A stretch of 64,000 bases of DNA from Pyropia haitanensis. Its lineage: Eukaryota; Rhodophyta; Bangiophyceae; Bangiales; Bangiaceae. The DNA is taken from positions 7,162,026 to 7,226,025 of the forward strand of contig SDUX01000004.1 in assembly GCA_008729055.1 (NCBI GenBank), in the 5' to 3' direction. The notes under the pieces are model-generated. The model saw only the letters and a list, made by a program, of their open reading frames with translations, was not told the DNA's origin and searched no databases. The position numbers and the translations under genes were made by a program. Position 1 is the stretch's first letter; each line of letters starts with the position of its first letter. This document shows, one piece after another, positions 54,997 to 63,353 of the stretch.

Positions 54997-56463
54997 TCAC
55001 GCGTGGGGTGCCTCCCCGCCACCAGCCGCCGCCGCGCCGCCCCCCTCCCCGCTCGCCGCGACCAGCGGGTCCGCCGCTGCCCCGCCCGCGCCGCGCCCAT
55101 CCGCCGCCCCGCCCGTGCGGCCGTTCCAGTCGATCCGCGGCCACCGTACGTGGGCCGCGGTCCGGAACGGGTGGCACGGGCGCCCGCGTATCCACTGCCA
55201 CGTGCGCCAGCCGAGGTTGGCCGCCGCCGTCACGTCGCGGTTCACCATCCCTCGGGCACACGTCGGCTCCACGCAAACCTTGACGCACCACACCACCGCC
55301 TTGCGGTCCGCCCGAAAGACCGGGCCCGCGTGCGGCCGCGGGTGTGCAGCCGCCCGTGCCGTCGCGGCGTTCTCCGCCTCGGCGCGGCACGCCGCCCGCC
55401 GGCGGGCGTACCGCACCGGCGCGCTGCGGTCCCACCACCCGCGCTGCACGCCGCTCGGCCGGCCGGTGCGGCCGCGCACGCCACGGCGCCGCCCGCACAC
55501 GCGCGTGCCGCGGGGCACTTGCGGCGGAGACGCGGGCGTCGGGAACACCAGCGCCAGCCGCGTGTGGCAGCCGTCGCAAGCTGCACTCGTGTTGCGCTCG
55601 GGCACGTCCACCGTCCAGCACAGGTGGCGCAGGCGACGCGTCAGGTGCAACGCCCCGCCGCGCGTCGCAGCGTCGCCAATCGCCACCGCCACGACAGCCC
55701 CATCCACCACACGGCGTAAGCGGCCGCCGGTCAGTTCGCGCGCCACCTGCGCAGCAAACCTCCCGCGCTGCAGCACTGCGTGCAGCCGCGCCGTACGCAG
55801 ACCGCGCGTTCCCTCCGCGCCCCACAGGTCTCCGTACAGCGCCTGAGTGCGGGCGGCCAGCCACGCGCGCGACGCGACGCGCACCGCTTCTGGGTCTGCC
55901 ACGGAAATCGAAGCGTGCTCGGTCACTTGCTCGGGCGTCCGCACGCCCGCAGTGTCACCCAGCTGCGTGATGCGCTCCACAGCCGCCGCGCGATGGGCTG
56001 CCACCGCGCGCGCCGTCATGCCATTGCCACACGCCTCATGATACCGGCCCCGTGACAGTGTGTACACGGCGCCCGCAGGGGGGGGGGCACCGTGCCCGCG
56101 ACTGGCGTGCGTCGCCGCGCGTACGCGGCCGGCCAGGCCACGCAGCGCAGCCGCGTACGCCTCCGCCGCAGTGCAGTCAGCCTCCATGGCGCCCGCACGG
56201 TCCACTCGGTACGCCTCCAAGGGCGCGCGGCCGCCGTCGACGTCGGCCGCCACGACCCCGCGCGTCGACCGCGGCAGGCACGCCCTTGCCACGCGCACCG
56301 CCGCGTGCCGAGGCACGCGCCACCGGCGGCGCCCGGTCGCCGCCAGCAGTCCGCCCACGGCGGCGCAGAGCTCGACGCGGCCGTCTCGCCGTGCACGCCG
56401 CGCGGGGCCACGCACGCGGCGCACACAGCGGCGCGTTGCGTGCCTCTCGTCAGCGACCGCCAT
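54997..56463 (-). CDS. Fanzor-type RNA-guided nuclease (eukaryotic TnpB homologue)
   Basis: 488 residues from the ATG at 56463; the frame stays open upstream, and a frame near 57222-57100 (FPPKCTVRMRLAAG) could be a lost N-terminus. The RuvC parts are in order: AVAIGDAA (Asp 264, motif I), VPERNTSAACDGC (Glu 289, motif II, zinc Cys 296 and 299), then Cys 397 and 402 and MVNRDVTAAANL (Asp 410, motif III). Before motif I the helical stretch AARTQALYGDLWG..RLHAVLQRGRFAAQV fits Fanzors. All three acidic residues are kept. The second Cys pair is CVEPTC, wider than CxxC. In the family, an omega-RNA guides DNA cutting that favours element persistence. Codon use resembles that of host genes. A host-domesticated or decaying copy is possible. 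Confidence 0.72.
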   Translation of the reverse strand: MAVADERHATRRCVRRVRGPARRARRDGRVELCAAVGGLLAATGRRRWRVPRHAAVRVARACLPRSTRGVVAADVDGGRAPLEAYRVDRAGAMEADCTAAEAYAAALRGLAGRVRAATHASRGHGAPPPAGAVYTLSRGRYHEACGNGMTARAVAAHRAAAVERITQLGDTAGVRTPEQVTEHASISVADPEAVRVASRAWLAARTQALYGDLWGAEGTRGLRTARLHAVLQRGRFAAQVARELTGGRLRRVVDGAVVAVAIGDAATRGGALHLTRRLRHLCWTVDVPERNTSAACDGCHTRLALVFPTPASPPQVPRGTRVCGRRRGVRGRTGRPSGVQRGWWDRSAPVRYARRRAACRAEAENAATARAAAHPRPHAGPVFRADRKAVVWCVKVCVEPTCARGMVNRDVTAAANLGWRTWQWIRGRPCHPFRTAAHVRWPRIDWNGRTGGAADGRGAGGAAADPLVAASGEGGGAAAAGGGEAPHA

Positions 56464-57250
56464 CGCGCCGGGCGCTGCGGGCGCGGACGGGCTGCCCCGA
56501 CTGCCGGGCGATCGTGCGGTACGCGCTGCCGCAGTCGCTTGCGACGCAGCCGCACTGCCGTCGCGGGTCGTCCCGCCCCCAGCCCCCGCCACCTCTTCGA
56601 CACGCCGCCGCTGAGCTGAGGGTGATCGCGCACCCGTGTCTTCTCCCGCCCTCGGCCGCGTACGGCGCTTTCCAGTGCGCCCGCGGGGTGCCTGCAGCGG
56701 TACCACCGTGCCGCCACCGCCATCGCCGCCGTCGCCGCCACCGCCGCCGCCGCGGCCGCCGCCGCTACCGCCGCCGCTTGAACTGCGGCACCGACGCCGG
56801 CCGCGCGCCCGCCCCCGCCCGGCGGCTCATCGCCACTCCACGGCGGCGACGGAGGCGGCGACGGCGGCGGCGGCGGTGGCTGCGGCAGCGGCTCGTGGTT
56901 GCGCCGCGGCAGCAGCATGCCGGGCGGGCACGCCTGGCGCCGCCGCCGCCGCCGCTGCGGCGCCTGCTGCAGGGGGGGACATTCCCCGGCCAGCGCCGCC
57001 CGCCGCCGCGGGCGCGTCGCCGGCCGCCGCCAGGTGTCTCCCGGCGGCGGCGTCCTCCCCCCCCCCCAAGCGGGCTTCCGCCGCTTCCCCCCCCCCGTCC
57101 GCCCGAAGGACGGCAACGACGACGGGCACAAGCGACGGCACTACGTCGGAGCGGCAGCCGGCAGCCAGTCTCATCCGCACGGTGCACTTCGGAGGGAACA
57201 GCAGGCCGCAACTTGTTCTCATAATTTCCGATGCGGCAGTCCGCGTTAGC
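56464..57250. other. Region upstream of the Fanzor ATG
   Basis: Upstream frames remain open to about 56706 and beyond, with Pro/Arg/Ala strings, a C run at 57057-57067, and a possible N-terminal exon at about 57222-57100. GC falls towards 57250, where the nested elements begin. Confidence 0.4.
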
Positions 57251-57281
57251 TATGGCACGTCCGCTAAAAATGGGACACTCA

Positions 57282-57838
57282 GGGCACGTCCACCAATGTC
57301 GATATTCGCCGATATTCGTGCCACGTAGGAAAAACGTGGCGCGTCGGGCCAAACGTGGCACTGATGCGGTCGTTCATCAATGTCAACGAGCTATTCCGGC
57401 CTAAAACGAACCCCCCTCAGCGAATAGACTTGATATAAGTGACGACATAACTTCCTCTCCGTACCCTGACGTCTGTTAGCTCCAGAGCTATCGCCGGGCC
57501 AAAACAGGGTGTTTTGGCCGAGCGATAGCCCTGGAGCCAACAGACCTTACCAATTGCCAGGGCGATGATTGGCTGAGAGCGTGCCACGTGTGGGCATCAT
57601 TTCGACAGTGTGATAGTGGAGAGTTGTCAACACCACCGGCCTGGAACGAAGACGACGAACGGACCCGTGGTTTGGAAGGTAGCCTGTTGGTAGCCCCCGT
57701 CTCCACCGTAAGTCCACTTCACGTGCTTCGCCTGATAGCTCGCCGATAGCCCGACCACCCAGACGCTGCCACGTATGTACACGTGGCGTCTTAAAACCAC
57801 TCATTTAAGACTGATAGCCGACATTGGTGGACGTGCCC
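57282..57838. mobile_element. Nested MITE with perfect 20-bp TIRs and TCA target duplication
   Basis: The left end GGGCACGTCCACCAATGTCG (57282-57301) is repeated exactly in inverted form at 57819-57838. TCA flanks both ends (57279-57281 and 57839-57841). A 3-bp duplication and GG-starting ends fit the PIF/Harbinger group. The 557-bp element has no coding frame and carries a long hairpin (57472-57544). Confidence 0.65.
57472..57544. repeat. Long imperfect palindrome inside the nested MITE
   Basis: Arms 57472-57506 and 57510-57544 pair at 31 of 35 positions around a GGG loop. The centre is a perfect GGCCAAAACA/TGTTTTGGCC stem. Confidence 0.85.
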
Positions 57839-58493
57839 TCAGAGTTTCCTACGACAATCTTTGCCCCAGTGAACTCGCGACGTCAGGCACCCAATCAATT
57901 CTCTGAGGGACGAGCTGCGCTGATCTCCAGATCGAATGATCAGCGCCACGGGAACCTTGGGTGGTCCGATTTGGGACCGGTGTCGGTCCTTCGGACAATC
58001 GATCATCGAGACCAGTCAGATCAAGGTCGATTCCTGTTTGTCAAGCCAATGAGATGCGTCCACGCTGCGCTGTTAGCCTCGCTACTGATTCTGTGTTCAG
58101 AAACAGGCGCCACGTTGGCCACTCGACCGCAATAGTTTATGAAAAGAATGGCCTCCAGAGCCCTCGATAATGAGCCAGAGTGTGGCGACCCGCCCCCACG
58201 GCCTCTATTCGGGCTCCCCTAGCTCGTCTAGCAAATTGTTTCTCAAAAGTTTGACTCCAAGACTAAAAGCACACCCGAGCCGACCCCTGAGAGGCACGTC
58301 AGGCGCCCTTTGGACGTCAAATTAGGGTCAGTCGGTGTCGTGATCGCACTCGAGTTGGCCGACCAGAGCAGAAGTTTGATTTCATGCATCGATTGCACCA
58401 CTCAGATGGGATGGGAGTTTCCCAGACAAACACCGCGTGTCCCATTTTTGGCGGACGTGCCATAATAAACTCTTACGGTCGTTTCGAAACTTT

Positions 58494-58574
58494 GTGGGGG
58501 GACCGGGCTAATCCTGGGGGGACCGGGGGGACCCCTCTCAAATGAGCATTCCAGAGGGGTGCCGGTCCCCCCAC
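58494..58574. repeat. Right terminal palindromic repeat block
   Basis: Begins GTGGGGGGACCGG and ends CCGGTCCCCCCAC, with inner arms GGGGACCCCTCT-like/AGAGGGGT and a second direct GGGGGGACCGG. It shares GTGGGGGGACCG with the left hairpin at 54826, so it may be the right end of the Fanzor element. Confidence 0.55.
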
Positions 58575-58671
58575 GTCGAACGAGTGTAGCTTCTCGCCCG
58601 CGCCTTGCTAGCCTGTACTTTCTTATCCACCCCCCCCTACCGTCCATCCTTCCTCACCGCCAAATGTCAGC

Positions 58672-60024
58672 ATGACGGTCCGCAGCGCCCTCACCCACCT
58701 GGTGACCACCTTCCCGACGGCGGCGGCGCTGGCGTGCGCCTCCCGCCTGCCACGATCCGCCACCACCCGGCTGTCGGCGCTACTGCTCGTTCGCGCCACC
58801 TTATCGGCCGTGCCGACGCCGTCGCCCACCGTGTCGGCGCTGCTTTCCACGGTGGCCTACTCGGTGCAGGGCGCGCTCCTCGCCGCGGCGGTCTCGTCTT
58901 CCATCCGCGCCTTCCTGCCCGAATGGCTGCTCACCGTCCTTGACTGGGTGTGGGCGCCCGCCTCGACGCACGCCAAGGGGCCCCTGTGGGCCGCCGGCGT
59001 GGTGCTCCCGGCGTCACATGCGCCACCGCCTGGCACCCCCGGGGATGTCACGGGCGGCCTGGACACGGTGGTCGCCGTGTACGAGGTGCTCCTCGTTGCC
59101 GCCGCGCAGGTGGCGTCCATCTTTGAGGTCCCTGTCCTGGTGCACGGCGTCATGGCCACCACCCGCGCGGGCGTGGCGGCCATGCACGGCGCGTCCACCC
59201 GCGCGGGGGGGGCGGCGGCCAAGGCGGGGCTCCTCTGCGTTGCGATGGCCGCGTACGCGCTGACCGCCGCGGGGCTGGCCGGCCTCGCCGCCGCGCCCGT
59301 GCCGGCCGCCGTGCTGACGGGCTTGGCGACCATTGCTGCCGCCTTGACCGCGGCGAGCCTGGGGGTGGGCGTCGGCAACGTTGTCGACGGGGCGGTCCTG
59401 TCGACGTACGTGGTCGCCCTCGCCGCGGCGGCGGTGGTGGAGGAAGGGGCGCTCCGCCCGCGCCCGTCGACGGCGTACGCTCTCCTTGCCCGCGCGGGGG
59501 GGGGCGTGGAGTGGCTGTCCGAGTGGGGGTGGGCGGGGCGGGGGGTGCCCTTTTGGGGGGGGGGGGGGCGCCAGTGGCTGCTTCTAGTCAGCCTCCTCGC
59601 CGCCGCCGCGACCGCCGCCCACGCGCCGGTGCTGGTGGCGGCCGTGTTTGACAACGACGCCGAGCCCGGCGCTGCCCGCTCACCATCCGAGCGCGTGGAC
59701 GCCGGCGGCAGTGACGGTGGCGCCGGCAGCGACGGTGGCGCCGACCGCCCGTCACGGGGTTGGGGTGACGTCGGCCTCTCTGCATACGGGGTGGTAGTGC
59801 TGACGTTCCGGGTGCTCGCTTGGCAAGCCGCGCTCCGCCGCTCGGAGTACGTACCGACGGCGGTGCGGGCGGCGCAGGTGGTGGGGGTGGTCATCCTCTA
59901 CTTCCTCTTCCTGGCGATTGAGGCGCGGGAGGAGGCGGCCGAGGCGGCCGTCGCCGAGGCACGGGAGCGGGCGGCCGCCACGGCGGCCGCGGCGGACCGG
60001 AAACGGCGGGAAGAGTTTTTTTGA
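58672..60024 (+). CDS. Multispanning membrane protein of unknown function
   Basis: 450 residues, intronless, from the ATG at 58672. Hydrophobic segments lie at about 60-80, 130-165, 185-215, 215-240, 245-265, 300-330 and 385-415, so roughly six to eight membrane helices. Clear pieces are VPTPSPTVSALLSTVAYSVQ, VVAVYEVLLVAAAQVASIFE, LTGLATIAAALTAASLGVGV and VVGVVILYFLFLAI. The charged C-terminus (EAREEAAEAAVAEARERAAA...RKRREEFF) would form a cytosolic coiled helix. No signal peptide cleavage or catalytic motif is evident. The family is not recognised; an ER or plasma-membrane protein is likely. Confidence 0.65.
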   Translation: MTVRSALTHLVTTFPTAAALACASRLPRSATTRLSALLLVRATLSAVPTPSPTVSALLSTVAYSVQGALLAAAVSSSIRAFLPEWLLTVLDWVWAPASTHAKGPLWAAGVVLPASHAPPPGTPGDVTGGLDTVVAVYEVLLVAAAQVASIFEVPVLVHGVMATTRAGVAAMHGASTRAGGAAAKAGLLCVAMAAYALTAAGLAGLAAAPVPAAVLTGLATIAAALTAASLGVGVGNVVDGAVLSTYVVALAAAAVVEEGALRPRPSTAYALLARAGGGVEWLSEWGWAGRGVPFWGGGGRQWLLLVSLLAAAATAAHAPVLVAAVFDNDAEPGAARSPSERVDAGGSDGGAGSDGGADRPSRGWGDVGLSAYGVVVLTFRVLAWQAALRRSEYVPTAVRAAQVVGVVILYFLFLAIEAREEAAEAAVAEARERAAATAAAADRKRREEFF

Positions 60025-60549
60025 GGCCCCGCCGCCGCCGGTAGGTGGACGGGGGGCGGCGTATCGTGTGTGCCCGTGGCCTGCGGGAGCTGACGGCGGG
60101 GCACCACGATGCGCGCCGGCAGCCGAGAGGGGGAGGGGGAGGGCAGGGCAGGGGGCGGCGCTGCCGCCCTCGCTGCGTTGGCACAGGCGCCGTCGCTGTC
60201 ACGCCGGGAGCGGCTGCCTAGCCGGCGGGCTGCTGCCACCCGCGCTCGCCGGCGGCGGCTGGTGGCCCACCCCCGCACGTGTCGCAAGGTCGAAAGCACG
60301 CCTGCGGCTGACGCCTGCAAGGACCCGTGTGTTGCGTGCGGGCGCCGCGCGCGGCGGGCGCCGGGCGTGCTGGCACCGGTCGCGTCGGACAACCACGCGC
60401 GCGCATTGCAGTGGTTTGCCTGCGCACCGCACAACCGGCCGGGGCCGGGCGTGCGCGTTGCGGGCAGGCACGCAAGGGAGGAAGAGGAGCTAGAGACGCA
60501 CCGCTGCACATGCAAAAAAAAAAAAAAAGAAACCCCACCACGTCAGGGT
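60025..60549. other. Convergent intergenic region
   Basis: 3' flanks of the membrane protein and the transporter. An A15 run lies at 60514-60528. No gene. Confidence 0.55.
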
Positions 60550-61794
60550 CTATTGCTTTGGTACAGGTGGTACCGAAAAGGGAACGGCACCTCGTGGTGG
60601 CGGCGGCCGTCCATAGCTCGCCGGCGGCGCGAACGCGCGGCCCGCGACGGACGGGGAGCCCGCCGTCGACGATGCGAGAGACCCCCCCGGTGAGACCACG
60701 TCGGTAAACGCATCGTCCGGGTCCCCCCCCCCCCCACGGCGGCCGCCGCCGTCGCCCACCCCCAGATCCATCAGTGGCACGCCAACGGTCGCGGCGTCGC
60801 CGTCGGGACGGAGCGCCGTCGGCAGCGACCCGCCGTCACCGTCCCCCCCCCGCCGGCCGGACCGGAGGTAGACATAGTACGCAATGCCGACGTGGCAGAG
60901 GAGGAAGCCCGCCACATTGAGCGTCGACAGCGAGTCGTGGAAGAAGAGCACCGCGCCGCCAATGGTGAGGAGCTCCTTGAACACCGCCGCCACCGACAGC
61001 GCGAGGGAGCTCGTATCCCGCACCAGTGAGTACTCGCTAATGAGGAGGAGGAAGACAAACGACGCGACGAGCGCCAGCACCCCCCCAATGCGCGCCACAT
61101 CGGCCGGGTCGGTGGTGGCCACGTACGTTGCCAGGTGGCGGCCCTCAAAGGCCGCCGCAAACGGCAGCACAAACAGAGCCGTCGCGGGGGCGGTGTAGAG
61201 GGTGGCGGTGAGTGGTGGCATCGGCGCCGCGCCGCCCCCGTGGAGCAGCACGTGCGTCAGCGCGAGGCGGAAGCCGCCCAGCGCCGTCGCGGACAGCTGC
61301 AGGAGGAACCCGACGAGCACAAAGTCCACCTCCCCCGCCGCGGCCATGCCCACCCCCGCCGAGATGACGACGAGCGAGCAAAACAACGGGAATGTAAACA
61401 CCTCCACCCCAAACAGGAGCCCCCATAGCATCACAAACACCGGGGAGGCGCCCTTGAGGATGGTCCCAAACGAGACGGTCAGCAGCTTGAGCGCGATATT
61501 CGAAAAGCCAATCTCCATCGCCGTGCACAGCCCAATGGGGATGACGTAGTTCTTCAGCTGCGCCCGCGTCAGCGGCTCGGGGCGGAAGTGCGGGTGTCGG
61601 GTCACCGCCACTGCCCAGCCCGTCGTGATGGTGTTGCTGACGAGGAGGATGGTGAGGGGGAAGGGGAAGCCGCCCGCCCCAGACAGCGCCCACTTGAGAA
61701 TGAGGATGACCGACGCGGAGAGGGTGTAGTAGAGGCCCAGCACCGCCACGGTTCGCCACAGGGGGGGGGGGGTCTGCGGGGTCATGCCAGGCAT
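60550..61794 (-). CDS. NST/TPT-family (SLC35C2-like) nucleotide-sugar or sugar-phosphate transporter
   Basis: 414 residues, intronless, from the ATG at 61794. Ten hydrophobic helices fill about residues 12-320, the drug/metabolite transporter layout. Diagnostic pieces are VILILKWALSGAGGFPFPLT, IGFSNIALKLLTVSFGTILK, GASPVFVMLWGLLFGVEVF, ALGGFRLALTHVLL, LVRDTSSLALSVAAVFKELL and LSTLNVAGFLLCHVGIAYY. These match the TPT domain, with SLC35C2 and its plant and fungal relatives the nearest by eye. Members sit in the Golgi/ER or plastid envelope and exchange nucleotide sugars or sugar phosphates. The C-terminal ~90 residues are a disordered Gly/Pro/Asp tail. Substrate cannot be told from sequence. 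Confidence 0.82.
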   Translation of the reverse strand: MPGMTPQTPPPLWRTVAVLGLYYTLSASVILILKWALSGAGGFPFPLTILLVSNTITTGWAVAVTRHPHFRPEPLTRAQLKNYVIPIGLCTAMEIGFSNIALKLLTVSFGTILKGASPVFVMLWGLLFGVEVFTFPLFCSLVVISAGVGMAAAGEVDFVLVGFLLQLSATALGGFRLALTHVLLHGGGAAPMPPLTATLYTAPATALFVLPFAAAFEGRHLATYVATTDPADVARIGGVLALVASFVFLLLISEYSLVRDTSSLALSVAAVFKELLTIGGAVLFFHDSLSTLNVAGFLLCHVGIAYYVYLRSGRRGGDGDGGSLPTALRPDGDAATVGVPLMDLGVGDGGGRRGGGGDPDDAFTDVVSPGGSLASSTAGSPSVAGRAFAPPASYGRPPPPRGAVPFSVPPVPKQ

Positions 61795-62783
61795 CTACGC
61801 GGGCGGCGCGGGCCGCCGCTACCCGCGCCCCCCCCCCTCCTCCCACCCCACCGCTACCGGCAGGTCGCCCCGCGTCGCACGCTCGCCCACCGCCGTCACT
61901 GCATTCGGCAGGGGCGAGTAAGGCACAGGAAGCACAGGGGAAGGCGGCGGAGGGGACCAGACGAACAAGCAAGCAAAAAAAAAAAAGAGGAGGGAGAGAG
62001 AGGAGGATGGGCCGAGGGGGGGCAGCGAGGAGGCGGTCGCCGCGGGCGGGCGGCAGCTAGCCACAACAGAGATGACAGGCGCGAGAGGGTGGGCGCGCCA
62101 CGCCCGACCCGCGGCACTCCCAGCGACCGGGAATGCGCAGCGACGCTGGGGAGCGGCCGGGCTCGTCGCGGGCGGGAGTGCCAGCGCGGAATGACGACCA
62201 GCCCGGCCAGCCGGCCGCTCCCACCGTGCCGGTCGCGCCGCGGCGCGGCGGCCTGGTCGCGCCGCGACCGCTGCCGATGCGGGCCGGCGGGGGCGGGCGT
62301 CTGGGAGAGAGAGGCTGGCAGCGCGTGCGGCCCCCGAGCAAGCCGGCGTGCCGCTGGCGGAAAACGACGCTGACCGCCACGCACCGACACCGCCTCTAAT
62401 CAATGTGGCCCCCCCTGTGAGTACCGTACAAACCTACTGCGACCCAAGACTGATAAAGTACTTATTCGAATACGATTTACGTGGTGGTTGTGGCGCCCGT
62501 TTATTGGTTGAAACGCGCCCCCGACTGGCGATGCGTTCCACTAGCAACCTGTCATGGCTGTATCAAGTGGTGTAATGGAACCCCTCCTAGCACACCCGCC
62601 CAGGCGGTCAACGGCGCGTGCCCCTGCGGTATCGGTTCGAGCGGGGCCCGTTGCGCCACGCCCCATTCCCGTGCCACCGTCGCCGTCCGTGCCAGTGACT
62701 GGCCCACCGCGGCGCTGACGTGGGGCACCCGCGCCCCGAGTCGGGTGGCGGACCCACCGGCGGCTCCGCTGGGGACCCCCGCT

Positions 62784-62815
<32 letters not shown>

Positions 62816-63353
62816 TTGGTCCCCACAGTGGCGCCGCGGCGCGCGGGTGACAGTCGCCGCCAGCAGCCATCGACGGGCACGCGCCGCGGTTTGCGTGCCC
62901 GCGCGCGGCGGGTGCGGCGGCGGCCGCCGCGGCGGGCGCGCCGCGCCCAGCCGGCTGCGCAGCGTCTCGCCGCCGAGCCACGCCGTGTGTGCATTGTTCC
63001 CGACGCCGCCGCCGGCCGCTGCCGCGGTGGCGCAGTAGGGCTTGTGCGCGTCCCCGTCCCTCCACCGTCCGTTCCCCCGCACGTCGACGGCGCTGCTGTC
63101 ACCCCACGCTGCTTGTCCCTGACCCCGACTGGCCTGCCCCGCGACTGCCACGCTGCCGCCACTGCCGTTTGGCCGTCGCCGTCCCCGTGCGTCGCGCGTC
63201 GTCCCTGTCGTCGGCAACCCCCCCCCCCCCCCCCCTCCTCACTCCACTCTCCCCTCCCAAATCAACACCTTTCCCCTCCTCCCCCCCCCTTCCCCAACAC
63301 ACTCGCCGCTCACCCCCGTTCTTTCCACCTCCGCCCCCCTCCACCCGACCACC
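61795..63353. other. Divergent intergenic region
   Basis: Promoters of the transporter and of the secreted protein. It includes A14 at 61975-61988, C-rich runs at about 62786-62812 and 63219-63235, and a lower-GC window 62400-62600. No gene or convincing RNA gene. Confidence 0.5.

Larger units (their letters stand above)
57253..58462. mobile_element. Tc1/mariner-like non-autonomous element with about 26-bp TIRs
   Basis: Left arm 57251-57278 and right arm 58437-58464 are inverted copies that differ at one of 28 positions. Taking TGGCACGTCCGC as the element's start leaves TA on both outer sides, the usual Tc1/mariner target duplication. No transposase frame is seen inside. A second element is nested just inside the left arm. 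Confidence 0.6.

Noticed and set aside
54997..56706. Taking the first possible start at 56706 for the Fanzor ORF
   Set aside because: The codon is GTG and the 81 residues before the ATG at 56463 are Arg/Ala-rich with no homology seen; an upstream exon or frame error remains possible.
62560..62660. Possible tRNA (GGTGTAATGG resembling an A box, GGTTCGAG resembling a B box)
   Set aside because: No acceptor stem or anticodon arm of the right length can be paired around these boxes.
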